In this document: positions 1-5,543 of the stretch, in pieces
How the letters are laid out: every line of letters starts with the position of its first letter
Numbering within the stretch: position 1 is the first letter of the stretch
The notes under the pieces: generated by a model
The model's input: the letters and a program-made list of their open reading frames with translations, nothing else
Told to the model about the DNA's origin: nothing
Database searches by the model: none
Origin: Actinomycetes bacterium
GTDB taxonomy: Bacteria > Actinomycetota > Actinomycetes > Actinomycetales > Cellulomonadaceae
Assembly: GCA_023390875.1 (NCBI GenBank)
Contig: JAEWCA010000509.1
Span: 1 to 5,543 of the forward strand
DNA length: 5,543 bases
Direction: 5' to 3'
Made by a program: the position numbers and the translations under genes

Positions 1-836
1 GGGGGGCGGCCCCAACTGGCGCACCCGGACCCGCACCCCAACAACGCACCGGAGCCCCCCTCGGGCGGGGTTCCGGCCTCACGCTCGGCGTCGTCACCCT
101 GGCGCTGAGCCTCCTCGTCCTGCTGCCCCTCGCGGCCGTCGCCGCCGAGGCGTGGAGCACCGGCTGGTCCGGGTTCTGGGCCGCGGTCACCGCGCCGGCC
201 GCGGTCGACGCGCTCGTCCTCACGGTCACCAGCTCGTTCGTCGTGACGGCCGTCAACGTCGTCATGGGCACGCTGCTCGCGTGGGTGCTCGTGCGGGACG
301 ACTTCCCCGGCAAGCGCTGGGTCGAGCTCGTCATCGACGTGCCGTTCGCGCTGCCGACGATCGTCGCCGGTCTCGTCATCCTCAGCGTGTACGGACGGAA
401 CAGCCCGGTCGGGATCGACCTGTTCGGCACCCGGTGGGGCGTCATGGTGGCGCTGCTGTTCGTCACGCTCCCGTTCGTCGCGCGCACCGTGCAGCCCACG
501 CTCATGGCGTTCGACCGCGACACCGAGCACGCCGCGGCGACCCTCGGTGCGCGTCCGCGCACGGTCTTCCGCCGCATCGTCCTGCCGCCCCTCGTGCCCG
601 CCATCGCCGCGGGCGCCGCGCTCGCGTTCGCGCGGGCCATGGGCGAGTACGGGTCGGTGCTGCTGATCTCGGGCGGGCTCGACAGGACGCAGGTGTCGTC
701 GATGTACGCGTTCAGCCTGTACGAGAGCTACGACTTCCCGGGGGCCGCCGCGACGGCGACCGTGCTGCTCGTCGTGTCGCTCGTCGTGCTGGTCGGGTTC
801 GAGATCGTGTCCCACCGGGCAGGTCGCCGTGGCTGA
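1..836 (+). CDS. cysT: Sulfate/thiosulfate ABC transporter permease, CysT (CysU) type; 5' end cut by window edge
   Basis: This is one of the two membrane subunits of the sulfate/thiosulfate importer and forms half of the transport channel. The frame is open from base 3 to the TGA at 834-836, giving 277 residues in view. The first in-window start codon (GTG at 243) would remove the first membrane helix, so the true start must lie just left of the window. Fragment residues 1-25 are Ala/Pro/Gly-rich, and the first helix covers about 27-48. The conserved stretch with VPFALPTIVAGL is at 113-124. The EAA loop that docks on the ATPase starts at E175 (EHAAATLG) and runs to the LPPLVPAI segment near 201. 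The ARAMGEYGSV motif (210-219) and the YESYDFPGAAA segment (240-250) match the CysT family, whose E. coli member is about 277 residues, so only a few N-terminal residues should be missing. It overlaps cysW by 8 bases. A molybdate-type permease is less likely because a second, distinct CysW-type permease follows. Confidence 0.92.
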   Translation, partial: GAAPTGAPGPAPQQRTGAPLGRGSGLTLGVVTLALSLLVLLPLAAVAAEAWSTGWSGFWAAVTAPAAVDALVLTVTSSFVVTAVNVVMGTLLAWVLVRDDFPGKRWVELVIDVPFALPTIVAGLVILSVYGRNSPVGIDLFGTRWGVMVALLFVTLPFVARTVQPTLMAFDRDTEHAAATLGARPRTVFRRIVLPPLVPAIAAGAALAFARAMGEYGSVLLISGGLDRTQVSSMYAFSLYESYDFPGAAATATVLLVVSLVVLVGFEIVSHRAGRRG

Positions 837-1686
837 CACGCTGGCTCCCGCTCCCGCTCCCGCTCCCGCACCCGCACCCGCGCGCGCCGGCGCCGGCCGG
901 ATCGCGCTGCGCACCGTCGGCCTCGCCTACGTCGCGGTCCTCGTCCTGGTGCCGCTCGGCATCATCACGTGGCGCGCCCTGAGCCCGGGCCTGCCGGCGT
1001 TCTGGGCCGCGATCAGCTCCGAGCAGGCGGTCACCGCGTTCCGGCTCACCGCCGAGGTCGCGTTCGCGTCCGTGCTTCTCGGCACCGCCTTCGGTGTCGC
1101 GCTCGGGATCCTGCTCACGCGCTACCACTTCGTCGGGCGCCGGCTGCTCGGGGTCCTCGCGGACCTGCCGATGGCGGTGTCCCCGATCGTCGCGGGCCTC
1201 GCGCTCGTGCTCGTCTACGGGCACAAGGGCTGGCTCGGCGCACCGCTCGAGGCCGCCGGGATCGACGTCATCTACGCGGTCCCCGGCATGATCCTCGCGA
1301 CCACGTTCGTGTCGCTGCCGCTCGTCCTGCGCGAGGTCGTGCCCGTGCTCCAGGAGGTCGGCACCGACCAGGAGCAGGCCGCCCGCGTGCTCGGCGCGGG
1401 CGGGTGGCACACGTTCTGGCGCATCACCGTGCCGACCATCAAGCCCGCGCTCACGTACGGCGTCGTCCTCGCGCTCGCCCGGTGCGTCGGGGAGTTCGGG
1501 GCCGTCGCCGTCGTGTCGGGCAACGTGAGCGGCGCCGGTCAGACCCAGACGACGACGCTCGTCATCGCCGAACGGGTGCAGCAGATGGAACCGGGGGCGT
1601 ACCAGCTGGCGTTCGTCCTCATCGTCACGACGGTCGCCGCACTGACGGTCGCCGCCTCCCTGCGTCGGAAGGACGAGCTGTCATGA
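829..1686 (+). CDS. cysW: Sulfate/thiosulfate ABC transporter permease, CysW type
   Basis: This is the second membrane subunit of the sulfate/thiosulfate importer, pairing with CysT. It has 285 residues, close to the family norm of about 280-290. The GTG start at 829 lies inside the end of cysT (8-base overlap) with a weak AGG at 821-823, which fits translational coupling. Residues 6-17 are six Ala-Pro pairs, probably a flexible cytoplasmic N-terminus. The first helix covers about 30-50. The [21 protein letters not shown] segment (111-131) is the CysW counterpart of the CysT segment carrying VPFALPTIVAGL. The EAA loop is at about 182-208 ([11 protein letters not shown] followed by [10 protein letters not shown]) and contacts CysA. 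The [16 protein letters not shown] motif (217-232) is typical of sulfate permeases, as is the C-terminal [12 protein letters not shown] segment (241-252). The stop overlaps the cysA start as ATGA. The function is inferred from family and gene order; no sulfate binding is shown by the sequence itself. Confidence 0.93.
   Translation: MADTLAPAPAPAPAPAPARAGAGRIALRTVGLAYVAVLVLVPLGIITWRALSPGLPAFWAAISSEQAVTAFRLTAEVAFASVLLGTAFGVALGILLTRYHFVGRRLLGVLADLPMAVSPIVAGLALVLVYGHKGWLGAPLEAAGIDVIYAVPGMILATTFVSLPLVLREVVPVLQEVGTDQEQAARVLGAGGWHTFWRITVPTIKPALTYGVVLALARCVGEFGAVAVVSGNVSGAGQTQTTTLVIAERVQQMEPGAYQLAFVLIVTTVAALTVAASLRRKDELS
844..879 (+). repeat. In-frame hexanucleotide tandem repeat encoding Ala-Pro pairs
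   Basis: Six consecutive 6-base units are visible: four GCTCCC followed by two GCACCC. They lie in frame near the start of cysW and encode six Ala-Pro pairs. Unit gain or loss by slippage would lengthen or shorten the N-terminus by two residues without breaking the frame. Confidence 0.9.
1669..1673 (+). promoter_or_regulatory. Ribosome binding site of cysA
   Basis: AAGGA lies inside the end of cysW, nine bases before the ATG at 1683. It fixes the cysA start and explains how this gene is translated despite overlapping the cysW stop. Confidence 0.7.
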
Positions 1687-2618
1687 GCATCCAGGCCACG
1701 GCAGTCACCAAGCGGTTCGGGTCGTTCGTCGCGCTCGACGACGTCGACCTCGACGTCCACGCGGGCGCGCTCACCGCGCTGCTCGGCCCGAGCGGCGGCG
1801 GCAAGTCGACGCTGCTGCGCGTGATCGGCGGGCTCGAGACGCCCGACGCGGGCGAGGTCAGCATCGCGGGCCGCGACATGACCCGGGTCCCGGCGCACGA
1901 GCGCAACGTGGGGTTCGTCTTCCAGCACTACGCCGCGTTCCAGCACCTGTCGGTGTTCCGCAACGTCGCGTTCGGCCTGGAGATCCGTCGCCGCCCGAAG
2001 GCCGAGGTGAAGCGGCGCGTCAACGAGCTGCTCGAGCTCGTGCACCTCGAGGACCTCGCGCACCGCAAGCCGGCCCAGCTGTCCGGCGGTCAGCGGCAGC
2101 GGATGGCGCTGGCCCGCGCGCTCGCGGCCGAGCCGTCCGTGCTGCTGCTCGACGAGCCGTTCGGTGCGCTCGACACCAAGGTGCGCCGCGAGCTGCGCGG
2201 CTGGCTGCGGGCCCTGCACGACGAGGTCCACGTGACGACGGTGTTCGTCACGCACGACCAGGAGGAGGCCCTCGAGGTCGCCGACGAGGTCGTCGTCGTC
2301 AACCGCGGTCGCGTGGAGCAGGTGGGGTCGCCGTCCGACCTCTACGACAAGCCCGCGAACGACTTCGTCATGGAGTTCATGGGCCCGGTGACGCGGCTCG
2401 GCGGGCGGCTCGTGCGGCCGCACGACCTCGACGTGTCCGCGGTGCACGTCGACGGTGCGGTGCCCGGGCGGGTGGCGCGGCTGCAGCGCATCGGGTTCGA
2501 GGTGCGGGCCGACGTCACGACGGCCGACGGCGACCTGTGGGTGCAGCTCACGCGCGGCCAGGCCGACACGCTCGAGCTCACGCCGGGCTCGGACGTCTGG
2601 GTGCGCTCGATCGCGTGA
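1683..2618 (+). CDS. cysA: Sulfate/thiosulfate ABC transporter ATP-binding protein, CysA type
   Basis: This ATPase powers sulfate/thiosulfate import and sits on the inner face of the CysT-CysW channel as a dimer. It has 311 residues. The Walker A motif is GPSGGGKST (35-43), with Gly where many relatives have Ser in GPSGSGKST. The Q-loop glutamine is Q81 (VFQHYAAF), a CysA/PotA-like stretch. The ABC signature is [15 protein letters not shown] (133-147) and Walker B is [11 protein letters not shown] (154-164). The H-loop histidine is H191 (VTHDQEEAL). After about residue 225 comes the [12 protein letters not shown] link, then a short TOBE-like domain starting at LVRPHDLDV and ending at VWVRSIA. 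The protein is shorter than the roughly 365-residue E. coli CysA because this regulatory domain is compact, which I recall as usual for actinobacterial CysA. The ATG shares bases with the cysW TGA (ATGA), so the two are probably coupled. It is the last gene of the operon and meets the hcp gene tail to tail. Confidence 0.93.
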   Translation: MSIQATAVTKRFGSFVALDDVDLDVHAGALTALLGPSGGGKSTLLRVIGGLETPDAGEVSIAGRDMTRVPAHERNVGFVFQHYAAFQHLSVFRNVAFGLEIRRRPKAEVKRRVNELLELVHLEDLAHRKPAQLSGGQRQRMALARALAAEPSVLLLDEPFGALDTKVRRELRGWLRALHDEVHVTTVFVTHDQEEALEVADEVVVVNRGRVEQVGSPSDLYDKPANDFVMEFMGPVTRLGGRLVRPHDLDVSAVHVDGAVPGRVARLQRIGFEVRADVTTADGDLWVQLTRGQADTLELTPGSDVWVRSIA

Positions 2619-2622
2619 CGTC

Positions 2623-2636
2623 GCCCGGCCGCGGGC
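2623..2636. terminator. Possible bidirectional terminator hairpin between cysA and hcp
   Basis: GCCCG, a four-base loop (GCCG) and CGGGC form a 5-bp all-GC stem in the 18 bases separating two convergent stop codons. There is no T-run on either strand, so it is at best a weak or factor-assisted terminator. In a genome this GC-rich, a 5-bp stem can also arise by chance. Confidence 0.35.
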
Positions 2637-3116
2637 TCAGACGGGCGCGTGCCGCACGAAGTCCCAGCCCGCGGTGACGGGCGTCCCGGCGCTGCCGTCG
2701 CTCTTGTGCGGCAGGTACGAGAACGTGAGCGTCCGGAACGTGAGCGAGAACGCGTCGACCGGCTCGCCCGCCCCGACGTCGTCGCACAGGCCGTACGACG
2801 CGACCGTCACGTCCTGCAGGTCCCACCGCAGCACCACGGCGGGACGCGCACCGGCGTGCGCGAGCTCGAGCGTGCCGGTGGGCACGTGCGTGCCGCGCGC
2901 GCACGCGAGGAACAGCAGCGGCGACGCGACGCCGAGGGAGGCGGTGAGCCGGACGGGGTGCGCGTCGACCTTGCCCGCGCCGCCGCCCGCGCCGACGTGG
3001 CCGGGACCGCTCGTGCTCTCCGACCACTCGACGCTGCGGACGTCGATCCAGTCGCGGTGGTTGCGGTCCACCGAGCCGCCCGGGACGGAGTCGAGCCGGA
3101 GGAACGCGTTCGCCAT
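2637..3116 (-). CDS. hcp: Hcp-family protein (type VI secretion tube protein family), solitary
   Basis: Hcp proteins form hexameric rings that stack into the inner tube of the type VI secretion machine and can carry effectors. The 159-residue product shows the family pattern from end to end. MANAFLRLDSVPGGS (1-15) matches the usual 'AFLKIDGIPGES' start. DWIDVRSVEWSES (22-34) matches the 'IDVLSWSWG' strand, and a Gly-rich turn (GAGGGAGKV, 42-50) follows. SPLLFLACARGTHVPTGTLELAHAG (65-89) matches 'SPKLFLACATGKHI..A.L..RKAG'. The C-terminus carries DAFSLTFRTLTFSYLPHKSDGSAGTPVTAGWD (121-152), close to the classic '..QKADGS.G.PV..GWD' ending. The length is near the family's 160-170 residues. There is no signal peptide or membrane helix, as expected for Hcp. 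The ATG is chosen because GAAGG sits eight bases upstream on the - strand; the frame stays open further upstream but without such support. No TssB/C, VgrG, ClpV or membrane-complex gene is in the window, and actinobacteria have no outer membrane for a classical type VI system, so its role is unknown. The family call is firm; the function is not. Confidence 0.87.
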   Translation of the reverse strand: MANAFLRLDSVPGGSVDRNHRDWIDVRSVEWSESTSGPGHVGAGGGAGKVDAHPVRLTASLGVASPLLFLACARGTHVPTGTLELAHAGARPAVVLRWDLQDVTVASYGLCDDVGAGEPVDAFSLTFRTLTFSYLPHKSDGSAGTPVTAGWDFVRHAPV

Positions 3117-3124
3117 GTCGTCAG

Positions 3125-3129
3125 CCTTC
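3125..3129 (-). promoter_or_regulatory. Ribosome binding site of hcp
   Basis: On the - strand GAAGG lies eight bases before the ATG at 3116. It decides the hcp start within a reading frame that stays open for more than 300 further bases upstream. Confidence 0.7.
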
Positions 3130-3210
3130 GCAGAGGGTCGCAGCGAGCAGGGGCGATGCCGGGAGTCTGGCACCGTCCGGCTTCGTCCACCAGGGTCCCG
3201 CCGCGCCGGT

Positions 3211-3224
3211 CGGCGGTGCCGCCG
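3211..3224. repeat. Short perfect inverted repeat in the hcp/dinB divergent region
   Basis: CGGCGG-TG-CCGCCG is a 6+2+6 base inverted repeat just upstream of the putative -10 box at 3226. It could be an operator for the gene to the right, but short GC palindromes are frequent in such DNA. Confidence 0.3.
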
Positions 3225-3225
3225 G

Positions 3226-3231
3226 TAGCGT
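3226..3231 (+). promoter_or_regulatory. Candidate -10 box for the DinB-family gene
   Basis: TAGCGT fits the TANNNT pattern of actinobacterial housekeeping promoters and lies 57 bases before the GTG start. No recognisable TTGAC-like -35 element is found 16-18 bases upstream, so this is a weak call. Confidence 0.3.
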
Positions 3232-3267
3232 CGACCGGGACGTGCCGCCGTCCGGTCGGGCGGCGCG
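3232..3267 (+). other. Two competing hairpins in the putative leader of the DinB-family gene
   Basis: Hairpin A pairs CGACCGG (3232-3238) with CCGGTCG (3252-3258), 7 perfect bp with a 13-base loop. Hairpin B pairs CGTGCCGCC (3241-3249) with GGCGGCGCG (3259-3267), 9 bp including one G-U. The 5' arm of B lies in the loop of A. Because no bases separate the 3' arms, both full stems probably cannot coexist, so they would be alternatives. They end nine bases before the AAGG of the ribosome binding site. Whether the structure matters is unknown. Confidence 0.35.
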
Positions 3268-3275
3268 ACGCGACG

Positions 3276-3282
3276 AAGGGGG
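3276..3282 (+). promoter_or_regulatory. Ribosome binding site of the DinB-family gene
   Basis: AAGGGGG ends six bases before the GTG at 3289. An in-frame TAG at 3226-3228 closes the frame upstream and no other in-frame start lies between, so this start is well fixed. Confidence 0.65.
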
Positions 3283-3288
3283 CCGTCG

Positions 3289-3801
3289 GTGGACGTCGGA
3301 GCGCTGCTCGTCGAGGAGTTCGGCCGGATCGGGCCGATCCTGCACCGGGCCGTGCGCGGCCTGGACAGCCGCGGCCTGACGTTCCGTCCGGACGCCGACG
3401 CGAACACGCTCGCGTGGCTCGTGTGGCACGCGGGCCGCGTGCAGGACGCGCAGGTCGCGGACGTCGCGGGCATCGGCCAGGTGTGGGTCGTGCAGGGCTG
3501 GGCGCAGCGGCTCGGCCTGCCGTTCGCGTCGTCGGCGACCGGCTACGGGCAGTCGTCCGACGAGGTCGCGCTCGTGGACGCGCCCGCCGAGCTGCTGCTC
3601 GGCTACTACGACGCCGTCGCCGAGCAGACGCTCGACTTCGTCCGCCGCCTGCAGCCGGCGGACCTCGACGAGGTGGTCGACGAGTCCTGGGACCCGCCCG
3701 TCACGCTCGGGGTCCGGCTCGTGAGCATCGCTGCCGACGACCTCCAGCACGCCGGGCAGGCCTCCTACGTGCGAGGACTGCTGGACCGCTCCGGGCGGTG
3801 A
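3289..3801 (+). CDS. DinB/DUF664-family putative metal-dependent protein
   Basis: The 170-residue product resembles the DinB/YfiT four-helix-bundle superfamily, in the DUF664-like branch common in actinobacteria. Some members are thiol-dependent transferases (mycothiol or bacillithiol); many have no known reaction. Visible family hallmarks are TFRPDADANTLAWLVWHAGRVQD (31-53), with likely metal ligand H47; ATGYGQSSDEV (83-93); WDPPVTLGVRLVS (134-146); and ADDLQHAGQASYVRGL (149-164), with likely ligand H154. The position four residues before H154 is Asp150 where the classical DinB triad has His; I recall the same Asp in related actinobacterial proteins, so it is probably a subfamily trait. There is no signal peptide or membrane helix, so it should be cytoplasmic. 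It starts with GTG and is transcribed divergently from hcp; a functional link with hcp is not implied. I cannot name a substrate. Confidence 0.85.
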   Translation: MDVGALLVEEFGRIGPILHRAVRGLDSRGLTFRPDADANTLAWLVWHAGRVQDAQVADVAGIGQVWVVQGWAQRLGLPFASSATGYGQSSDEVALVDAPAELLLGYYDAVAEQTLDFVRRLQPADLDEVVDESWDPPVTLGVRLVSIAADDLQHAGQASYVRGLLDRSGR

Positions 3802-3841
3802 CGTCCCGCCGCGCCGCGGAATGCGACGGCCGCGCGACGAA

Positions 3842-3871
3842 TTGAGGGGACAGAGCGGGCACGAGTATGTC
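3842..3871 (+). promoter_or_regulatory. Candidate promoter of the MFS exporter
   Basis: TTGAGG (3842-3847) and TATGTC (3866-3871) are separated by 18 bases and resemble -35 and -10 elements. The stretch TATGTCTAAAT (3866-3876) is one of the few AT-rich runs in the window. This would give a leader of about 65 bases before the GTG at 3943. TCTAAA (3870-3875) is an alternative -10. Confidence 0.4.
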
Positions 3872-3930
3872 TAAATGGCGGTTCGCGCTTCGACCTGAGG
3901 GTGAGACCCGCTTTCCGGCCACCGACCCGT

Positions 3931-3934
3931 GAGG
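3931..3934 (+). promoter_or_regulatory. Ribosome binding site deciding the MFS exporter start
   Basis: GAGG lies eight bases before the GTG at 3943. The alternative in-frame GTG at 3901 would add 14 residues rich in Arg and Pro, but its only GAGG-like sequence directly abuts the start. The later GTG is therefore preferred. Confidence 0.65.
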
Positions 3935-3942
3935 ACATCCCC

Positions 3943-5448
3943 GTGACCGACACGACCGCCACCCTCCCGTCCGCACCGACGGCGACCCCCGACACCGTGG
4001 GCCGCGACCGACTCGCGGTCCGTCTGCTGCTCATCTCGACGTTCGTCGTGATCCTCAACGAGACCGTGATGGGCGTGGCGCTGCCGCACCTCATGACGGA
4101 CCTCGCGATCCCCGCGAGCACCGCCCAGTGGGTCACCACGGCGTTCATGCTCACGATGGCCGTCGTCATCCCCGTGACCGGCTTCCTCATCCAGCGGCTC
4201 ACGACCCGCACGACGTTCCTCACCGCGATGGGCCTGTTCAGCGCCGGCACGCTCATCTGCGCGCTGGCGCCCGGGTTCGCGGTGCTCATCGCCGGCCGTG
4301 TCGTGCAGGCGAGCGGCACGGCGATCATGCTGCCGCTGCTCATGACGACCGTCATGACCGTGACGCCGCCGGCGAGCCGGGGCCGCACGATGGGCAACAT
4401 CTCGATCGTCATCTCGGTCGCGCCCGCCATCGGCCCGACGATCTCGGGGCTCGTGCTGAGCGTGCTGCCGTGGCGCTGGCTGTTCGTGCTCGTCCTGCCC
4501 GTCGCCCTCGCCGCGCTCGCGCTCGGTGCGGCCCGCATGCCGAACCTCACCGACCCCCGCACGGCGCGCGTCGACGTGCCCTCCGTGATCCTGTCCGCGC
4601 TCGCGTTCGGCGGTCTCGTGTACGGGCTCAGCGGGCTCGGCGCAGCCGCGACGACGGGTGTCGCCGCCTCGACGTGGATCTCGCTCGGGGTCGGCGTCGT
4701 GGGGCTCGTCGTGTTCGTGGCGCGGCAGCTGCGCCTGCAGCGGGTGGACGACGCGCTGCTCGACCTGCGGACCTTCTCGACGCCCGCGTTCGCGATCTCG
4801 GTCGGCGTCATGGCGATCTCGATGATGTCGCTGTTCGGCACGCTGATCCTCGTGCCCCTGTTCGCGCAGGTGGTGCTCGGGCTCGACGCGCTGCAGACCG
4901 GTCTGCTGCTGCTGCCGGGCGGCCTGCTCATGGGTCTGCTGGCCCCGAGCGTCGGCCGCGCGTACGACCGGTTCGGGCCGCGTGTGCTGCTCGTGCCGGG
5001 TGCGGTCGTGGTGAGCGCCGGGGCGTGGGCGTTCACGCTGCTCACGTCGACGAGCTCGCCGTGGCTGCTGCTCACCGCGCACGTCGTGCTGAGCGCGGGT
5101 CTCGCGCTGATGTTCACGCCCCTGTTCACGTCGGCCCTCGGCTCGCTGCCGGGCCGGCTCTACTCGCACGGCAGCGCGGTGGTGGGCACCGTCCAGCAGG
5201 TCGCGGGCGCCGCCGGGACGGCCCTGTTCGTCACGGTGCTCACGGCACAGGCGGCGACGCTCGCACGCGGCGGTGCCGACGTCGTCGAGTCGACGGCCGG
5301 GGGAGCGCACGTCGCGTTCCTCGTCGGGGCCGGGATCTCGCTGCTCGCGATCCCGGCGGCGTTCGCCGTCCGCGGCGGCCCGGGCGCCGGCGGGCACGGA
5401 CCGCACGACGAGGACGAGGTGGTCGAGGTGGCCGCCGCCACCGCGTGA
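3943..5448 (+). CDS. DHA2-family (EmrB/QacA, LmrB-like) MFS multidrug efflux transporter
   Basis: This is a predicted 14-helix proton-driven exporter in the cytoplasmic membrane that probably expels drugs or other amphipathic compounds. From the preferred GTG it has 501 residues, normal for DHA2. A Ser/Thr/Pro-rich tail (2-20) precedes helix 1, which carries LNETVMGVALPHLM (38-51), the LmrB-like form of motif D1 with Glu40. WVTTAFMLTMAVVIPVTGFLIQRLTTR (63-89) contains helix 2 and a degenerate motif A. AGRVVQASGTAIMLPLLM (117-134) is motif B with Arg119. SVAPAIGPTISGLVLS (158-173) is motif C, the antiporter motif. The C-terminal half repeats the fold, with YSHGSAVVGTVQQVAGAAGTALF (407-429) typical of helix 13. 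The cytoplasmic tail (478-501) is Gly/His then acidic. It stands alone: no TetR or MarR regulator is in view, and it has its own likely promoter and downstream hairpin. The substrate cannot be read from sequence; lincosamide-type drugs are only a hint from the LmrB likeness. Confidence 0.9.
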   Translation: MTDTTATLPSAPTATPDTVGRDRLAVRLLLISTFVVILNETVMGVALPHLMTDLAIPASTAQWVTTAFMLTMAVVIPVTGFLIQRLTTRTTFLTAMGLFSAGTLICALAPGFAVLIAGRVVQASGTAIMLPLLMTTVMTVTPPASRGRTMGNISIVISVAPAIGPTISGLVLSVLPWRWLFVLVLPVALAALALGAARMPNLTDPRTARVDVPSVILSALAFGGLVYGLSGLGAAATTGVAASTWISLGVGVVGLVVFVARQLRLQRVDDALLDLRTFSTPAFAISVGVMAISMMSLFGTLILVPLFAQVVLGLDALQTGLLLLPGGLLMGLLAPSVGRAYDRFGPRVLLVPGAVVVSAGAWAFTLLTSTSSPWLLLTAHVVLSAGLALMFTPLFTSALGSLPGRLYSHGSAVVGTVQQVAGAAGTALFVTVLTAQAATLARGGADVVESTAGGAHVAFLVGAGISLLAIPAAFAVRGGPGAGGHGPHDEDEVVEVAAATA

Positions 5449-5520
5449 GGGTGCTCCGCCTGAGCGTGTTCCGTCGGCGCTGACCCGCTGACCCCGCCAG
5501 ACCAGACAGGCCCGACGACG

Positions 5521-5543
5521 TCGGCGACCGGCCCGGTCGCCGA
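5521..5543 (+). terminator. Perfect 10-bp inverted repeat, probable terminator after the MFS exporter
   Basis: TCGGCGACCG, a three-base loop (GCC) and CGGTCGCCGA form a perfect 10-bp hairpin starting 73 bases after the exporter stop and ending on the last base of the window. The stem may continue and any T-run would lie outside. A smaller stem, CCGAC-GAC-GTCGG (5512-5524), overlaps it. It may also serve a convergent gene to the right. Confidence 0.6.

Noticed and set aside
1..6. Run of six G at the window start as a possible phase-variable tract
   Set aside because: The run is cut by the window edge so its true length is unknown, and six G is unremarkable at this GC content.
51..74. 8-bp imperfect stem GGAGCCCC / GGGGTTCC near the left edge
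   Set aside because: It lies inside the coding frame of cysT and contains a G-U pair; it is probably a by-product of GC-rich codons rather than a regulatory element.
152..982. 276-codon + strand frame overlapping cysT
   Set aside because: It is an Arg/Ala/His-rich out-of-frame shadow; the frame ending at 836 carries the full permease signature.
1539..2447. Open reading frame on the - strand (302 codons) opposite cysA
   Set aside because: It mirrors a well-supported ATPase gene, has biased Arg/His/Glu composition and no ribosome binding site or family signature that I can see.
3117..3473. Upstream in-frame extension of hcp to 3473
   Set aside because: It would run through the DinB-family gene on the other strand, lacks resemblance to the Hcp N-terminus, and the ATG at 3116 has a good ribosome binding site.
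2637..3801. hcp and the DinB-family gene as a two-gene toxin/antitoxin or effector/immunity pair
   Set aside because: They are divergently transcribed, 172 bases apart, and neither shows toxin or immunity features; no sequence evidence links them.
3871..5406. Long open reading frame on the - strand (511 codons) opposite the MFS exporter, with a second one at 3765-5129
   Set aside because: The products are Arg/His/Glu- or Ser/Thr-rich low-complexity sequence without recognisable domains, as expected for antisense frames of GC-rich genes. The + strand exporter shows clear family motifs.

Overview
The window comes from a very GC-rich genome (GC or GG at most wobble positions, GTG starts, tightly packed genes). 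It most likely belongs to a high-GC actinobacterium; a Cellulomonas-like relative is my guess from overall style, not a proven assignment. No rRNA, tRNA, CRISPR array, insertion sequence, integrase or phage gene is visible, and base composition looks uniform across it.

Left part (1-2618, + strand): three overlapping genes of a sulfate/thiosulfate ABC importer. They are the CysT-type permease (its first codons lie before the window), the CysW-type permease and the CysA-type ATPase. cysT and cysW overlap by 8 bases, and cysW and cysA share an ATGA. They should be translated as one operon and assemble into one membrane complex (CysT-CysW plus a CysA dimer). The periplasmic-type sulfate-binding lipoprotein is not in view and is expected upstream.

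Middle part (2637-3801): a gene on the - strand, convergent with cysA across only 18 bases, encodes a 159-residue protein with the clear signature of the Hcp family, the tube protein of type VI secretion. No other type VI gene is in the window. Divergent from it, across a 172-base region with hairpin-forming sequence, is a DinB/DUF664-type putative metal-binding protein.

Right part (3802-5543): a DHA2-type 14-helix MFS drug exporter with its own probable promoter and no adjacent regulator. It is followed by a perfect 10-bp inverted repeat that ends exactly at the window edge and looks like a transcription terminator.

Most of the window is ordinary actinobacterial chromosome. The one clear oddity is the apparently solitary Hcp protein. 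I found no convincing new multi-gene system.
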